Shown: piece after piece, positions 37,035 to 48,900 of the stretch
Layout: every line of letters begins with the position of its first letter
Position numbering within the stretch: the stretch's first letter is position 1
NCBI GenBank assembly: GCA_965227145.1
Contig: OZ245730.1
Span: forward strand, 744,001 to 808,000
DNA from: JACKAQ01 sp965227145
Lineage (GTDB): Bacteria > Calditrichota > Calditrichia > RBG-13-44-9 > J075
Length of the DNA: 64,000 bases
Direction of reading: 5' to 3'
Translations under genes and position numbers: made by a program
The notes under the pieces: generated by a model
The model's database searches: none
What the model saw: the letters and a program-made list of their open reading frames with translations, nothing else
What the model was told of the DNA's origin: nothing

Positions 37035-37439
37035 TCAAACCTGATCCCGGTTGCGTTGCAGCGTTGCGATGGCAATCCGGGTTGCGCCGGCTTTTTTGGC
37101 GGTGCCGAGCAATTCCAGCACGATGTTGTGGGTCACATTTTTGTCCGCGCGGATGACCACCAGCCGGTCCGGATGTTCTGCCACTCGCTTTTTCAACTGG
37201 GCGGCGAGCGCCGGAAACGAGGCAACGGCGTCTTCGTTCAATGCCAGTTTTCCGTCATTCGAATACGAAATTGTGATGTTCGATTCGGATTTTGCTTCCA
37301 CTGTTTTGGCGCGCGGAAGGTTGATTTCCATATCGACAGGCGTCATCATCAACGGCGATGTGACCATAAAAACGATCACTAAAATGAGGGCTACGCCCAC
37401 CAACGGAGTTATATCTACTTTGCTGATTGGCTCTTCCAT
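37035..37439 (-). CDS. ExbD/TolR-like motor subunit, copy 1, missing the proton-carrying aspartate
   Basis: The frame is open upstream to 37583, but the ATG at 37439 behind GGGAG gives the usual ExbD start. The 134-aa product has one membrane helix (about 12-31) and a periplasmic domain with the RADKNVTHNIVLELL segment. In ExbD proteins the helix starts with a PLVDV-type motif whose aspartate carries protons. Here the sequence is TPLVGVALIL, so residue 15 is glycine (codon GGC). The paralogue in the next gene keeps the aspartate. The protein is otherwise well conserved, so it may be a non-protonated structural partner in a mixed ExbD dimer. Confidence 0.88.
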   Translation of the reverse strand: MEEPISKVDITPLVGVALILVIVFMVTSPLMMTPVDMEINLPRAKTVEAKSESNITISYSNDGKLALNEDAVASFPALAAQLKKRVAEHPDRLVVIRADKNVTHNIVLELLGTAKKAGATRIAIATLQRNRDQV

Positions 37440-37455
37440 GGCATCTCCCGGGGAG

Positions 37456-37869
37456 TTATTTTTGTTTGATAATTGATAGTTGCACTGCGCCGCTTTGTTT
37501 GGCGATATCGAGCACCGCAACCACGCGATCGTGCAGCACACTGCTGTCTGCGCTGATGAGCACCATTTTTTCCGCGCTGGCATCGAGAATCGATTTGAGC
37601 GAATCGGGAAGCGTTGCCGGATCGATAGTGGTGCCGTTCAATTCCAGAATGTCATTTTCCCGGATGCTGATCTGGGCTTTCAACGGTGTTTCCTCAATTT
37701 GCGTTTGCGCTTTGCCCAGCGACGGCGTGGCAACGTTAATGCCCGATTGCATCACCAACGGATAGGACACCATAAAAATGATCACCAGCGTCAGCGAAAC
37801 ATCCACCAGCGAGGTCAGATTGACCTCCGTGACGCCACCGTTTTTCCGGATTTGTTTGTTCATTTTCAT
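37456..37869 (-). CDS. ExbD/TolR-like motor subunit, copy 2
   Basis: The 137-aa protein has the normal architecture: short cytoplasmic tail, one membrane helix with aspartate D23 in SLVDVSLTLVIIFMV, and a periplasmic domain. It should form, with ExbB and the other ExbD, a proton-driven stator that powers the TonB-like protein. AGGAG lies 10 bp before the ATG. A pair of unlike TolR-type genes after one TolQ-type gene is also seen in the AglRQS motor of Myxococcus. Confidence 0.92.
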   Translation of the reverse strand: MKMNKQIRKNGGVTEVNLTSLVDVSLTLVIIFMVSYPLVMQSGINVATPSLGKAQTQIEETPLKAQISIRENDILELNGTTIDPATLPDSLKSILDASAEKMVLISADSSVLHDRVVAVLDIAKQSGAVQLSIIKQK

Positions 37870-37905
37870 TGCTGATTTTCTCCTGATTTTCGGAACGATG
37901 GCTGT

Positions 37906-38526
37906 TCACGCATTGTCCGGGATTCCCAATATGATCAACACTTTTTTGCTGACAGACTCAATTTCCAACATGGTAGTGTTCACTTTTCGCAGAAAATAAT
38001 TGTAAAACACCACCGCGGGAACTGCGACAACCAGCCCGCCGGCAGTGGTGATCAACGCCTCGGCGATGCCCGCGGAAATCACCGACGGTCCGGCGGAACC
38101 GGAAACGGACAGCGAGTGAAACGCCTGGATGATCCCGACCACCGTGCCGAACAGCCCGATCAGCGGTGCGATGTTGCCCAGCGTTCCCAGAATATTCAGG
38201 TTTTTTTCCAGTTTAGTGCGTTGTTCCAATGCAGTGGCGTCCATCATGTCCACTGCGGCGCCGGAATTTCTGGTTGCTTCTTCCAGCCCGCTTTTGACCA
38301 CCCGCGCCAGCGGCGAAAACGAGTTGCTGCAAACGGTGATCGCAGCCTCAACACCATCCTGTTTGAGCGCGTTTTTGATGCTCACAAAAAAATTTTCTGC
38401 ATTCACTGTGGTGTGTTTAAAAAACAGCCAGCGCTCCAAAATAAAGGTAACGGCAACCACCGAACAGCCCAATAAAATGAGCATCGTGATACTGGATTTT
38501 ATGGTTTCAACAACGTTCAAGTCCAT
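37906..38526 (-). CDS. ExbB/TolQ/MotA-type proton channel subunit
   Basis: The 206-aa protein has three membrane helices (about 12-31, 112-138, 152-178) and a cytoplasmic loop. GLFGTVVGIIQAF and EALITTAGGLVVAVPA carry the threonines that line the ExbB/TolQ proton path. It makes the pentameric channel around the ExbD pair. It is followed on the minus strand by two exbD-like genes and the tonB-like gene with gaps of only 9-36 bp. AGGAG is 7 bp before the ATG. Confidence 0.94.
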   Translation of the reverse strand: MDLNVVETIKSSITMLILLGCSVVAVTFILERWLFFKHTTVNAENFFVSIKNALKQDGVEAAITVCSNSFSPLARVVKSGLEEATRNSGAAVDMMDATALEQRTKLEKNLNILGTLGNIAPLIGLFGTVVGIIQAFHSLSVSGSAGPSVISAGIAEALITTAGGLVVAVPAVVFYNYFLRKVNTTMLEIESVSKKVLIILGIPDNA

Positions 38527-38650
38527 TTTTATTCTCCTGTTGAGGTCTGATTTCTAATTTTTTTACCGCAGAAATTGCAAAGGAAGCATTCGATCTGTTC
38601 GCGTTTTTCCCTTTGCCCTTTGTGCCCGCTGCGGCTTGATTTTTCATTTC

Positions 38651-41600
38651 TTATTTCGCCGCTTTCAATTCTGTTAACGCATGAATACGTTCCTCCGCCG
38701 CGACAACCCAGCGTTCTTCCGATGTGCTGTTCACCAGCAATTGATACGCCGATACCGCTTTCGAATCTTTCCCGATATTTTCATAAATTGCGGCGAGCTG
38801 CGCGAGCGAACTGAGCCGGTAATAGTCTGCGGATTCGCCAACGCCGATCGATTGACTGAAAATGGATTCGGCTTCATCTACCTGATTTTTTTGAAGATAC
38901 AGCATTCCCAAATGGTAAATGGCTTCGCTGGCAATTGCTCCGTCAGGTGTCCGGATCAATGTGGTGTAAAGTTCAATCGCATCGGGAATCTGATTCAGTT
39001 GCAAATGCTCGTTCGCCATTTGCAACCGGATTTTCGGTGCATCCTCTGCCGGGGGATAAGCGGACAGATACTGCCGGAAATATTCCAGCGATTGCGCATG
39101 ATCGTTCAACCGTCCGGCGGTCCAGCCGGCGTTTTGCAATGCGTGCGCTGCAAATCCGGATTCCGGGAAACCCGCAATCACCGCATCAAAACAATCGATG
39201 GCAGACAGGTAGCTTTCCATATTGAAGTAGCAAACACCCATCAGGAAATTCGCTTCCGGCAGTTGGTTGCTTGCCGGAAAATATTGGATAAACTGGTTGA
39301 ATTCCCGCGCGGCATCCGGATATTTTTCCTGCGCCATGAACGCCTTCGCCAGCGAAAACTGGACATCCGGCGCGTACGACGAACTCGGGAATGCGGTCAA
39401 AATTTCCTTAAATTCTGTTGCTGCGGCTTCGTACGAACCTTCGGCGAGATAATTGGTTGCCATCCGGTACCGCGCATCGACGGCCAGCTCCGCATTGGCG
39501 GATTGCTCTGCAACTTTGCGAAATGTTTCCGCCGCCTGATCGCTTTGCCCGAGCTGGTAATAGCTGTACTGAATGCCTTCCAACGCCACAGTATTTTTTT
39601 CGTGATCGGGATATTTATCTAAAAATTGCTGATAGCGATTGATCGCTAACTCATATTTTTCTGCGTTATACGCCGATTGTGCCAGCCGCAAATGGCTTTC
39701 CGCAGCAACCGGGTTTCCGGGATATTTCCGGATAATTTTGGTGAGCACCGAATCGGCATCTTCAAAATAATTAGCCCGAAAATAGAGATCCGCCGCCTGA
39801 AACAGGGCATCCGGCGCCATTGGCGATTGCGGAAATTCGATAGCCATTTTTTCCCATGTATCGATCGCGTCGGCATATTGCTGCAAACGGTAATAGCATT
39901 CGGCAACGTGATATGCGGATCGCGCCACCAGCGCGGCATTTTCCGGCTGCTGTTGATCATCCGGCTGCACCGGATATTCCTGCAACGCCGCCGCGTATTC
40001 TTCCCGGTGAAACAGCGCCGTGGCAAAACCGTATCGCGCCGCGGGTTTGTTCGGGTTGCTCAGCGTGTTTTTCAACGCGCGAAACTCGTCGATTGCCGCA
40101 TCCACACCCTGTTCGTAAAATGCGATCCACGCCAGCCCCAACTGCGCTTTTTCGGACAGATCGTCCGGTTGTTCGCTGTGCACGCGATTGTAATTTTCTT
40201 TGGCGAGATCGTAATGTTTCAGAAAATAGGCGGATTCTGCCATCAGCAAATAATTTGCCCGTTCCCAAAAGCTCAATTCCGCATCATCTGCGTCGCTTTT
40301 CAGATAGCTGTTCCGGTTGATAACCTGTTGATATTGTTGCATTTGGAAATCCTCATTTTGCAGCGCGAAAAATGCCGCTTCGGGAATGTTGCCCGTGCCG
40401 CGCGACTGGATAATTCTGTCAAAATATTTGTTGGCGTTCGATGCCAGCATAAAATTGACCGCCGGGACGATCTCATTTTTCGGATACATCGATAAAAATT
40501 GCCGCATGCTGATAACCGCGTTCAGGCTGTCGCCTTTTTCCAGTTCGGTCATTGCTGCTTTTATTTTGGCGAGCGGCGCGATGGGCGAATTGGTGTTTAG
40601 GGATGCAATGGTGTGAAATCGCCGAATCGCATCCTGATATTTTGGGGGATCGAACTTGCCCATCATCCGCAAACATTCCGCCTGCATGTATTGAAAATAG
40701 GCGCTGTTGGCAGATTCTGATTCGCGGCTAAATTCCGATAATGCGTCATCTGTCTGGTTTAAATTGAGATACACCCAGCCCAGCCGGAAGGTAACCGCAT
40801 CGCGGAAACGGCTGTCCGGAAAATATTGCCGGAACCGTTTCAACTCAGATTGCGCCGCCAGCCAGTCCTGCCCGCGCATGAACACATCCGCAGCCTGCAG
40901 CATGGCTTTTGCCGCAGCCGGTGTTCCGGGAAACTGGTCGTTGATCTTTTTGTAGATGCTGACCGCAAGAATGCGATTTTCCACCATTTCGTATGCGTTG
41001 GCGAGCAGGGAGAGGCTGAGCGGATCGCGCTCGTTTTTCAGCAAATCGATCGCCTGCTGCGGTTCGCGTTCCGCGATAGACAGCCGCGCTTGCAGCGAGT
41101 TCAGCCGCGAATCGGTGGCGGCAGCGGAATTTTCGGCAGCGATTTCATCGATCAGCAATCGGCACTGCGCCCAATCTTCCCGGTTGGCAGCTTGCCACGC
41201 CAGCGCCAGTGATGCTTCCAGTTTGATAAACGGGATTGCGCTGCGATCGTGTAGCAATTGGAACACCTGCACCGCGAGATTCTCTTTCCCGCTTTTCAGA
41301 TAAATGATGCCGCGCCGCAGTTCGGTTTCCTCGCGTATTGAATCGGGCAATTTCCCGTCGCGGTTGCCAATCTGTTCCAGCGCTTTCAACGCGCCGTCGT
41401 ATTTTTGGGTGTTGAGCAACGCTTCGGACTGCAAAAATGAAATCCGTGAAAACAGCACGGCATCCCGGGTTTCCTTTTTGGCTTGTTCGCAAAGCGTAAC
41501 AATGGTATTGATATCGCCGCCATCGGAAAAGCAGTTGGCAGCCGTCTGGAAATGTTGCCAGGCAATATATTCATCGCCAAACGCCACCCCGGTCAACAGG

Positions 41601-41659
41601 GCAACCCAAACGGCGATTGCGATATGAAATTTCCGGTGTTTTGTTCTATTTTTGTTCAT
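38651..41659 (-). CDS. Large periplasmic TPR-repeat protein
   Basis: The 1002-aa protein starts at the ATG at 41659, with GGAG 9 bp upstream, and has a signal peptide (cleavage near GVAFGDE). The frame is open further up to 41764 but that part only overlaps the next gene. Nearly all the rest is tetratricopeptide repeat of the BamD/YbgF type, with units such as AQEKYPDAAREFNQFIQYFP and YELAINRYQQFLDKYPDH, perhaps 20 or more. Such solenoids are protein scaffolds. It overlaps the PorV-like gene by 14 bp, so the two are co-translated, and is followed by the ExbB/ExbD/TonB genes. It probably links the motor to outer-membrane parts, as large TPR proteins do in Glt-type gliding machines. Confidence 0.9.
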   Translation of the reverse strand: MNKNRTKHRKFHIAIAVWVALLTGVAFGDEYIAWQHFQTAANCFSDGGDINTIVTLCEQAKKETRDAVLFSRISFLQSEALLNTQKYDGALKALEQIGNRDGKLPDSIREETELRRGIIYLKSGKENLAVQVFQLLHDRSAIPFIKLEASLALAWQAANREDWAQCRLLIDEIAAENSAAATDSRLNSLQARLSIAEREPQQAIDLLKNERDPLSLSLLANAYEMVENRILAVSIYKKINDQFPGTPAAAKAMLQAADVFMRGQDWLAAQSELKRFRQYFPDSRFRDAVTFRLGWVYLNLNQTDDALSEFSRESESANSAYFQYMQAECLRMMGKFDPPKYQDAIRRFHTIASLNTNSPIAPLAKIKAAMTELEKGDSLNAVISMRQFLSMYPKNEIVPAVNFMLASNANKYFDRIIQSRGTGNIPEAAFFALQNEDFQMQQYQQVINRNSYLKSDADDAELSFWERANYLLMAESAYFLKHYDLAKENYNRVHSEQPDDLSEKAQLGLAWIAFYEQGVDAAIDEFRALKNTLSNPNKPAARYGFATALFHREEYAAALQEYPVQPDDQQQPENAALVARSAYHVAECYYRLQQYADAIDTWEKMAIEFPQSPMAPDALFQAADLYFRANYFEDADSVLTKIIRKYPGNPVAAESHLRLAQSAYNAEKYELAINRYQQFLDKYPDHEKNTVALEGIQYSYYQLGQSDQAAETFRKVAEQSANAELAVDARYRMATNYLAEGSYEAAATEFKEILTAFPSSSYAPDVQFSLAKAFMAQEKYPDAAREFNQFIQYFPASNQLPEANFLMGVCYFNMESYLSAIDCFDAVIAGFPESGFAAHALQNAGWTAGRLNDHAQSLEYFRQYLSAYPPAEDAPKIRLQMANEHLQLNQIPDAIELYTTLIRTPDGAIASEAIYHLGMLYLQKNQVDEAESIFSQSIGVGESADYYRLSSLAQLAAIYENIGKDSKAVSAYQLLVNSTSEERWVVAAEERIHALTELKAAK

Positions 41660-42929
41660 TTTTGTTTTCTCCGGGGTTGTTGATTCGTTCGTCAAATCCC
41701 AGCGATCCGGAAGGACCGGCCGTGTTGATGGAAACCAGCGTGCCATCGGAATGGTGCGTTTCACCCGCGACTGTGCTCACCGCGAACCGGTAAAAAAACT
41801 TGCCGTCGTGAACGAGTTGACCGGCATCGTCGCGACCGTCCCAAACGATTTCTTCGGGCAATTCCGCAGCCTGCGCGAAGTTGCGCACAACGTTTCCTTC
41901 GGTATCCACGATCTCAAAATTCCAGTGATTGATGTCGCTGCGGCAATTCACTTTCAGCTTGATTGTTGAAACATTCTGTTCGCCTGCCGGGGAGAAAACG
42001 TTCGGATAAGCGGTGGCGCCAACGCCAAATCCGCCAAACGAATAATTGAGCGCGAACACCTGATTGGTGCCGAGTTCGGATGTGCTTTTGTTGCTGTAAT
42101 CCATCCCGAACTGGTTGAGCGATAAACCCAAACCCATGGTGATCCGGCTGTTGTTGACGCCGCCGCGCAACGCGATCATCGGCATCACCTGATATTCCAC
42201 GCCGATGTTGAGCGCGGTTTTATCCCATCCCAAAATTTTGGAGATTTCCGTGCTCACCGACATTTTGTCCTCGAACAATTTGGCGACCGCGCCGATGCGA
42301 AGCTGGCGGGCAAAGCTTTGCGATTCTTCCGCCAGCGTCATCGACGGTGCGAGTGCGTTCACCAGCATCAATCCGGTGGTCAGCCACGGCGACAGTTGCT
42401 TTCGCAAACCGATGTCGAACCCGTGACCCATTCCCGAGTAATCGAGCATTTTTTGGGTAACCAGTTTGTAGTTTATCCCGATGGCGATATCCTGAAACGC
42501 CACCGTTGACCACGATGCGAGGAATGCCATATCGCTGAGATTGAAATTGCCGATTTCTTCGTTCAGCTCGTTGCGCTGGTCAAATTCGCCGGAGTTGAGG
42601 GCGATCAGACCGAGCCCGAAATTGCCGTAGCTGCGGGTGGGGGCGGTTGCCGCGACATAATCCAAACTGCTGTTCATAAATAGTTTAGAGTGCATAAAAT
42701 AAATCTGGAACGGGTTCTGGTTGGCTAATCCCGCCGGATTCCAGAACAGCGCGGAGCCGTCCTCTGCCATTGCGGTGTAGGCATTTCCCAATGCCTGCCC
42801 GCGTGCGCCTATCCCCATGTGGAGATAGGCGCCGGGCATTCCGGCTGCACCTTCCTGCGCAAATAACGCAGGGAAACTGAACATCGCGATCGCTGCGATT
42901 AATCCGATGAAACGTCTATAATTTTTCAT
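41646..42929 (-). CDS. PorV/UPF0164-like outer-membrane barrel with FlgD-type Ig domain
   Basis: The ATG at 42929 behind GGGAG starts a signal peptide (cleavage near ALFAQ); a start at 42986 would overlap the giant gene region and disrupt the leader. The 427-aa protein opens with GARGQALGNAYTAMAEDGSA, the hallmark of PorV/PorQ and other FadL-superfamily barrels of the FCB group. About 300 residues of barrel strands follow. The last 100 residues form a FlgD-like Ig domain (WNFEIVDTEGNVVRN, EIVWDGRDDAGQLV). PorV shuttles T9SS cargo, so this one may hold or release the giant secreted protein encoded just upstream, 53 bp away. Confidence 0.87.
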   Translation of the reverse strand: MKNYRRFIGLIAAIAMFSFPALFAQEGAAGMPGAYLHMGIGARGQALGNAYTAMAEDGSALFWNPAGLANQNPFQIYFMHSKLFMNSSLDYVAATAPTRSYGNFGLGLIALNSGEFDQRNELNEEIGNFNLSDMAFLASWSTVAFQDIAIGINYKLVTQKMLDYSGMGHGFDIGLRKQLSPWLTTGLMLVNALAPSMTLAEESQSFARQLRIGAVAKLFEDKMSVSTEISKILGWDKTALNIGVEYQVMPMIALRGGVNNSRITMGLGLSLNQFGMDYSNKSTSELGTNQVFALNYSFGGFGVGATAYPNVFSPAGEQNVSTIKLKVNCRSDINHWNFEIVDTEGNVVRNFAQAAELPEEIVWDGRDDAGQLVHDGKFFYRFAVSTVAGETHHSDGTLVSINTAGPSGSLGFDERINNPGENKNEQK

Positions 42930-42982
42930 TTTTTGGCTCCCGAAAAGTTGAATAACGGTCATTGCTTTAATTGATTGTGCCG

Positions 42983-45900
42983 TCATCGCAGCACCGCGAT
43001 TTTGCGCAGGGCGTTCATGACAACCTTGCCGTTGGCGGTGGCTTTGGCAACGAGGATGTAGCCGCCGTTACCCACTTTTTGTCCGCGATCGTTCACGCCA
43101 TTCCAGATGACGGAGTTGGGATGGCTGCTGTTTTCGCGACCTTTTCCGCCCGGCTCACCGGCGCTGATTTTTTGGGTCCACACCAGATTCCCGAACAGAT
43201 CGAAAATCTGCAGTTTCACATCTGCATCTACCGGCAGGTAGTAATCAATTCGTGTCATATCAGATTCCAGACCAAATGGATTCGGGTAGTTGACGGGTTG
43301 ACCGTCGGGCATGTCCGACGATGTCAGGTTGACGACGATTTCGAAATCCGTTGTGACCGTGTCCACGAGTGCCCGGACGATGTTGGTTTCGGTCACGCGA
43401 CCTGCTGCGAAAGTGACGCTGGCGACGCCTTCGCCGTTGGAAACGGCGTCGCCCTGTTTGAGCTGCCCGCTGCCCTGAACCAGCTCAAAACTGACATCGT
43501 GGTTGATCACCGGGTTTCCGGCCTGATCGAACAATTTTGCCAGCAACACCAGTTCTTCCAGCCCGCGCAGCTCGGATTTCGCTGCGTTGACTGAAATCGA
43601 TGCAACGTTTCCGGCAAAGATTTCCAGCGGATCGGAATAGCCCGGATCGGTGCCGATGCCGTCATCAACTTTAATCCGGATAACGCCCACAAAATCGCCG
43701 CTCTGCTGAACGGTGCGCTGCCCACCCTGCAGGTTGAATGACGCATTTTCGAATGTGCCGACAACTTCGCTGATATTTTGCGCGTCAACCGCGCTCAGGT
43801 TTACCACGTGGTTTGCGCTCGGCACAATTTCGCCGATGCCGTTTTTGAAAAATACGGTCATCGCGAAGGATTCACCGGCCGCAACGCGAGTTGTATTTAA
43901 TGAAATTTCATAATGTAATCCGCCGACGAGCACTTCCAGCAGCGCATCGAGTGAGGTGCGGATACTCGACCGGCTGTCATTGATCGCCCGGATAATCTGG
44001 TTGCCGCCCTGATTCAGCGTCACCGAAAATCCGGCTTTGCCGTTCACCAAAACGGAGTCATTTTTGATAATTGTGGCGCTGTTATCGGTGGTGAATAAGT
44101 GCACGTAATCCGCCGGTGCGTTGGTGATGGCGTTCCAATAATCATCCACCGCCCACACTTCCACCGAAAACGGCAGTCCGGAGGTTTGACGCTGTGCGCT
44201 GTTGGCGCGTCCCGGCGTTTTCAGCGGATCGTTTTCGGTATCGCCGGGGAGCAGCGATTCGCCGGGGAGCAACACCAGTAGTTGCGAATAAGCGTTCGGC
44301 TCGACAATCAGGCTGTCGGCAATTGCCGCCGGAAATCCGGTCGTTGTTGCAAATTGCGCCTGAATGCTGTGCGTTCCGGCTGCGCGAACGGTCACCGGGA
44401 TTTCGGATCGCCCGTTCGCCAGTTGAATGTCGGCGGGAATTTGGGCAAACGTATCGCTGACGCTGATGCTCAGCGAATCAGCATTTTCGGCGATGAGATT
44501 CCAGAATGCATCCACCGCGCGAACCGTAATGTTGAATGAATTTCCGGCAGTTTGGGTGAGCGAGCCACCTTTTTTGCCGGGCGTTACGCCGGGCGTCACC
44601 GTTTCGCCGGGGAGCAGCACCTGCAATCCGGCGAGTTCTGCCGGAACGACCGTAAATGTGTTGCTGTAGCCGGTGTGGGTGTTCGGCGCGGGCACGTAAT
44701 CCGCTGCGTAAAGCACAACCGCTGAATCTGCGCGGGTTACAGCCAGTTCGCCCTGCCAGTTTCCGTTTGCCAGCGTCACACCGGTTTGGGTAATTGTGCC
44801 GTTTCCGGTTGAGGCGGATAGGATGATGTCGCCGTCATAATCGGTAATTGGATTGTCGTAAACATTCATCGCCTGAATGTGCAGGCTGAAGGATTGACCG
44901 GCAATTTGTCCGCTGTCGATCACGGAAAATGCGAAGTGATGCATAGCGCCGGACTGCACGGAAAACTGGCTGGAGGTGTCTGCAAACGCCGGATTCGATG
45001 CACCCGCGACCCGCAATTTCTGGGTGCCCGGTGTCAGCATTGTGACATCGATGTTGCTGATTCCGGCGGTCAAAACGGTTTCCGATGGCAGCACAGCCTG
45101 CGGATCGGTTGCGCTGAAATTGACTGCGAAACTGTCTGGCGTGGTCACGTTCCACCATGCGTCGGTTGTGCGCAATTTGATTTGGAACGGCACACCGCTG
45201 ATTTGCGGCTGCGGATTGCCGGATTTTCCCGGCACCAAACCGGGTGTTTCCAGTTCGCCCGGCATCAGGATTTGCAGTTTGCTGAATGCGCCCGGAACCA
45301 CCGTGAACGGGTTGCTGTTCCCGCGAACGATGTCCGCGAAATCGTGCGCATTCAGGTGCACACTTTGCGCGGCTTTGGTGATTGTCACCGCTCCGCTCCA
45401 TGTCCCATCGACAAACTGGACGTTGTCAACGATGATCGTTCCCGGTCCCGTTGATGACGTCAGGCTGACCATTTCGTTGTAGTTGGTGACGGTTGAGCCG
45501 CTGCCGTTTACCGCGTGAATGGTTACATTTATGGCATTTCCGGCGCTCTGCGGGCTGCTGATCGGCTCGAACAAAAAGCTGGCTACCGAACCGCTCACCA
45601 CGTGAATCAGCGGCGATGTGTCGGACGAAATTTGCGGATCATGGCGATAATGCGCGGTCAGCGTCCAGAATCCCGGCGTGTTCAATCGCGTATTCGCAAA
45701 AGTGATGGTGCCGGATTGCAACTGCGCATCCAGCGGTAAATTCGCGGATGGGTCGGTGGCGGAAAGCCCCACGGTTCCCGTGTCGGTCGTGACCGCGTTC
45801 CACCATTCGTCCACTGCGTTGATCGTTACCGGGATCGCGTCGCCGGCAACCAGTGGGTCAACATCGCCGGTTTTTCCGGGAGCGATCCCCGGTGTTGCTG

Positions 45901-48900
45901 TCTCGCCGGGCAGCAAAATTTGCATCCGGGTAAATTCGCCCGGAGTAATATTAAATAAATTGCTCTGCCCGCTGTGCGGATTTGCCGCAAAGTCGAGGCA
46001 GGTCAATTGAACGTTGGCTGTTGCTTTTGTGATGGTGATGTTGCTGCTCCAAACGCCATCGACAAAATCGATTTCGGATGGCGAAATGGTGGCAGCGCCG
46101 CTGCTCGATTCGAGGCGCGCGTGCCCGTTGTAACCGGACACCGGATTTCCAGCGACATCCGTTGCGGTAATCGTTACGCCAAATGCGTTTCCGGCGGTTT
46201 GATTGGCAATGGTCGCAAATTCAAAATGATCCAGATTGCCGGGAAAAATATTGATCGCGCTGCTGACCGATCCCAAAATCGCCGGGCTGGAAATATCCGC
46301 CACAGAAACGGTGTGAATGCCCGCCGTGCCCATGATGAAGGATTGGCTCGCCGCACCGTTGATCAACTTGCCCGATTTCGAAAAAATGGCGCTCGTATCG
46401 GTGGAACTCAGCCCGATGCTGTCGCCGGCAGCGGTGATCAGGTTCCAGTGATTGTCCACCGCGCGAACAGAAACGTTGAATTCTTCGCCGGTTTGCTGAT
46501 CCAGCGGCGTGCCGGTTTTTCCCGGCGCAACGCCCGGATTGGCCTGTTCGCCGGGCAGCAACACCTGCAATTTGCTGAACGATCCCGGCACAACCGTGAA
46601 TGCGTTACTCGTGCCGTTGTGGTTCGGTATGCCGTTGTCATTCGCGGTTAGCGTGACCGAACCGGCGGCTTTGGTGAGTGTAATTTCGCCGGAAAAAGCG
46701 CCGTTTTGGAACGGTCCGACGGTCACCGGTGTGATCGTTCCCGTGCCGGTCGATGCGCTTAATTCAACGGTGCCGTTGAATCCGAACACCGTTTGATTGT
46801 CTGATGTTTGCGCTTCGATGGTCACCGAAAACGGCGTTCCGGCAGTGACCGGACTGTTGATGGTGCTAAATTCAAAGTGATCCAGATTTTGCGGCAACAC
46901 CGAAATTTGCGGCGTTTGTCCGTTTTGGATCGTCGGGTTGTTCAAATGAAATGCGGATACGGTGTGCGCACCGTCGCTGTTTAGCGTGATACTCACATTT
47001 TTCGCGCCGTTGATCAGTCGCGCCGGTTCTGGCAGCGATGCAAACGCATCCGTCGATGATACGCCGAAAGAATCGCTGGCTGTGGTCACCACGTTCCAGT
47101 ATTCATCCACACCATTTACAACGATGGGGAAGGGGTGACCGGCATTTTGCGATTGCGGCGTGCCGATGTGTCCCGGCGAAACGCCCGGCGTCGCGGTCAT
47201 TCCCGGAACGAGCACCTGGAATTTGGTGAGCGCGCCCGGCTGGACTTCGAACTGGTTGCTGGTGCCGGTGTGCGGCGGTGTTGCGCCGTCTTTTGCGGTC
47301 AGGTAAACGCCGCCGGAGGCGACTTTCAGCGTCACGTTGCCGGTCCATGTGCCGTTGTTGAAATTGGCGGTGATGGGAATCATCGTGTTATCACCGGTGC
47401 TGGCTGCGAGAAAAACCACCCCGGAATAATCGGTGACGGGATTGCCCTGCGGATCGGCCGCGGTGATGGTTATCGAAAACGGTGTCCCGGCGAATTTTGG
47501 TCCCACGATTGTGGCAAATTCAAAATGATCCATATTGCCCGGATTCACCCGGATCTGGCTGCCGGTGCCCTGCGCAACCACCGGATTGGACACATCCGAC
47601 GCGGAAACCGTTTGCAATCCGTTGGTGTTCAGTGTCACCAAAAATTGTTTGGTGCCGCCGCTCAGCGATGCATCATTCGGGAGCGAAGCTGCAGCGTCGG
47701 AGCTGCTCAGATGCACCAAATCTGCGTTGCTGCCGATGACATTCCACCACTGGTCAACCGCGTTCACGCGAATGTAAAAACTGCTGCCGGCCAAAACTTC
47801 GGCTGCTGTGCCGGTTTTCCCCGGCGCGATGCCCGGCGTTGCGGTTTCGCCCGGAACCAGCACCTGCAGTTTTGCCGCTGTTCCGGCGACCACGTTAAAT
47901 TGGTTGCTGTTTCCGGTGTGCGGCGGATTGGCTGCGTCCGTAACTGCCAGATTTGTGAGGCTTGCGGCTTTGGTGAGCATCACCGAACCTGACCATGTCC
48001 CGTTAATCATGGTGATTTCGGACGGAAAAACGGTCTGCTCGCCGGTGGTTGAACTAATCGTCAACATACCCTGAAAGTTGGTTGCCGGAACGCCGAGATC
48101 GTTCACCGCGGTAATCGTAACGTTGAACGGTTGACCCGCAACCTGCGTAGCGTTGATGTTGCTGAACACAAAATGATCGATGCCTTCCACCACCCGCACT
48201 TCCGACGATGTGTCCGGCAAAACAGATGCGTTGGAAACATCCCGTGCGGAAACGGTCTGCATTCCGGCGCTGTTCAGCGTTACGTTCATGCTCACGCTGC
48301 CGTTGTTCATATTTGCGTTGAAGGGCAGGTTTGCCGCTGCATCGCTGGATGTCAGCGCAACAACATCGGCATTGGGGATTTTATTCCAGAAATTGTCTGT
48401 GCCGTAAACGTTCACCCAAAAATCGTTTCCGGCGGGTTGATCGTTTGGCAAACCGGTTTTCCCGATCCGGCTGCCCGGCGCAAAAGATTCACCCGGCAAA
48501 ATCGTCAGCAATTGGCTGAACGAACCCGGCAATGCGCAAAAGCGGTTGCTTTCGCCATCGTGCGGGGTGAACGACGGCGCCGGCGGCACCGAATTTACGG
48601 TAACTGTCGTCCGGAAATATGTTTCATCCGCATTTCCCCAGATCCAATGCGCCGGGCTACCTGCAGGAAACCCGGCAACATTGGTTCCCCAGGGCGGGAT
48701 GCCATAAGCGCCTAAATCGGTTGATGAACTCCAGTTTTGATCATCAAAATCGAAGGTTTGCCAACCGTTTTCAAACGTTGAATTTTGCAGCCAGTTGCTG
48801 CCGGTAACTTTCACGATTTGTCCGTTTACGCGAATTTCAGCGAGTAACCCTTTGCCGGAACTCTGGTTTGTACCGTGAATTGCCACAACATTTTTGCCGT

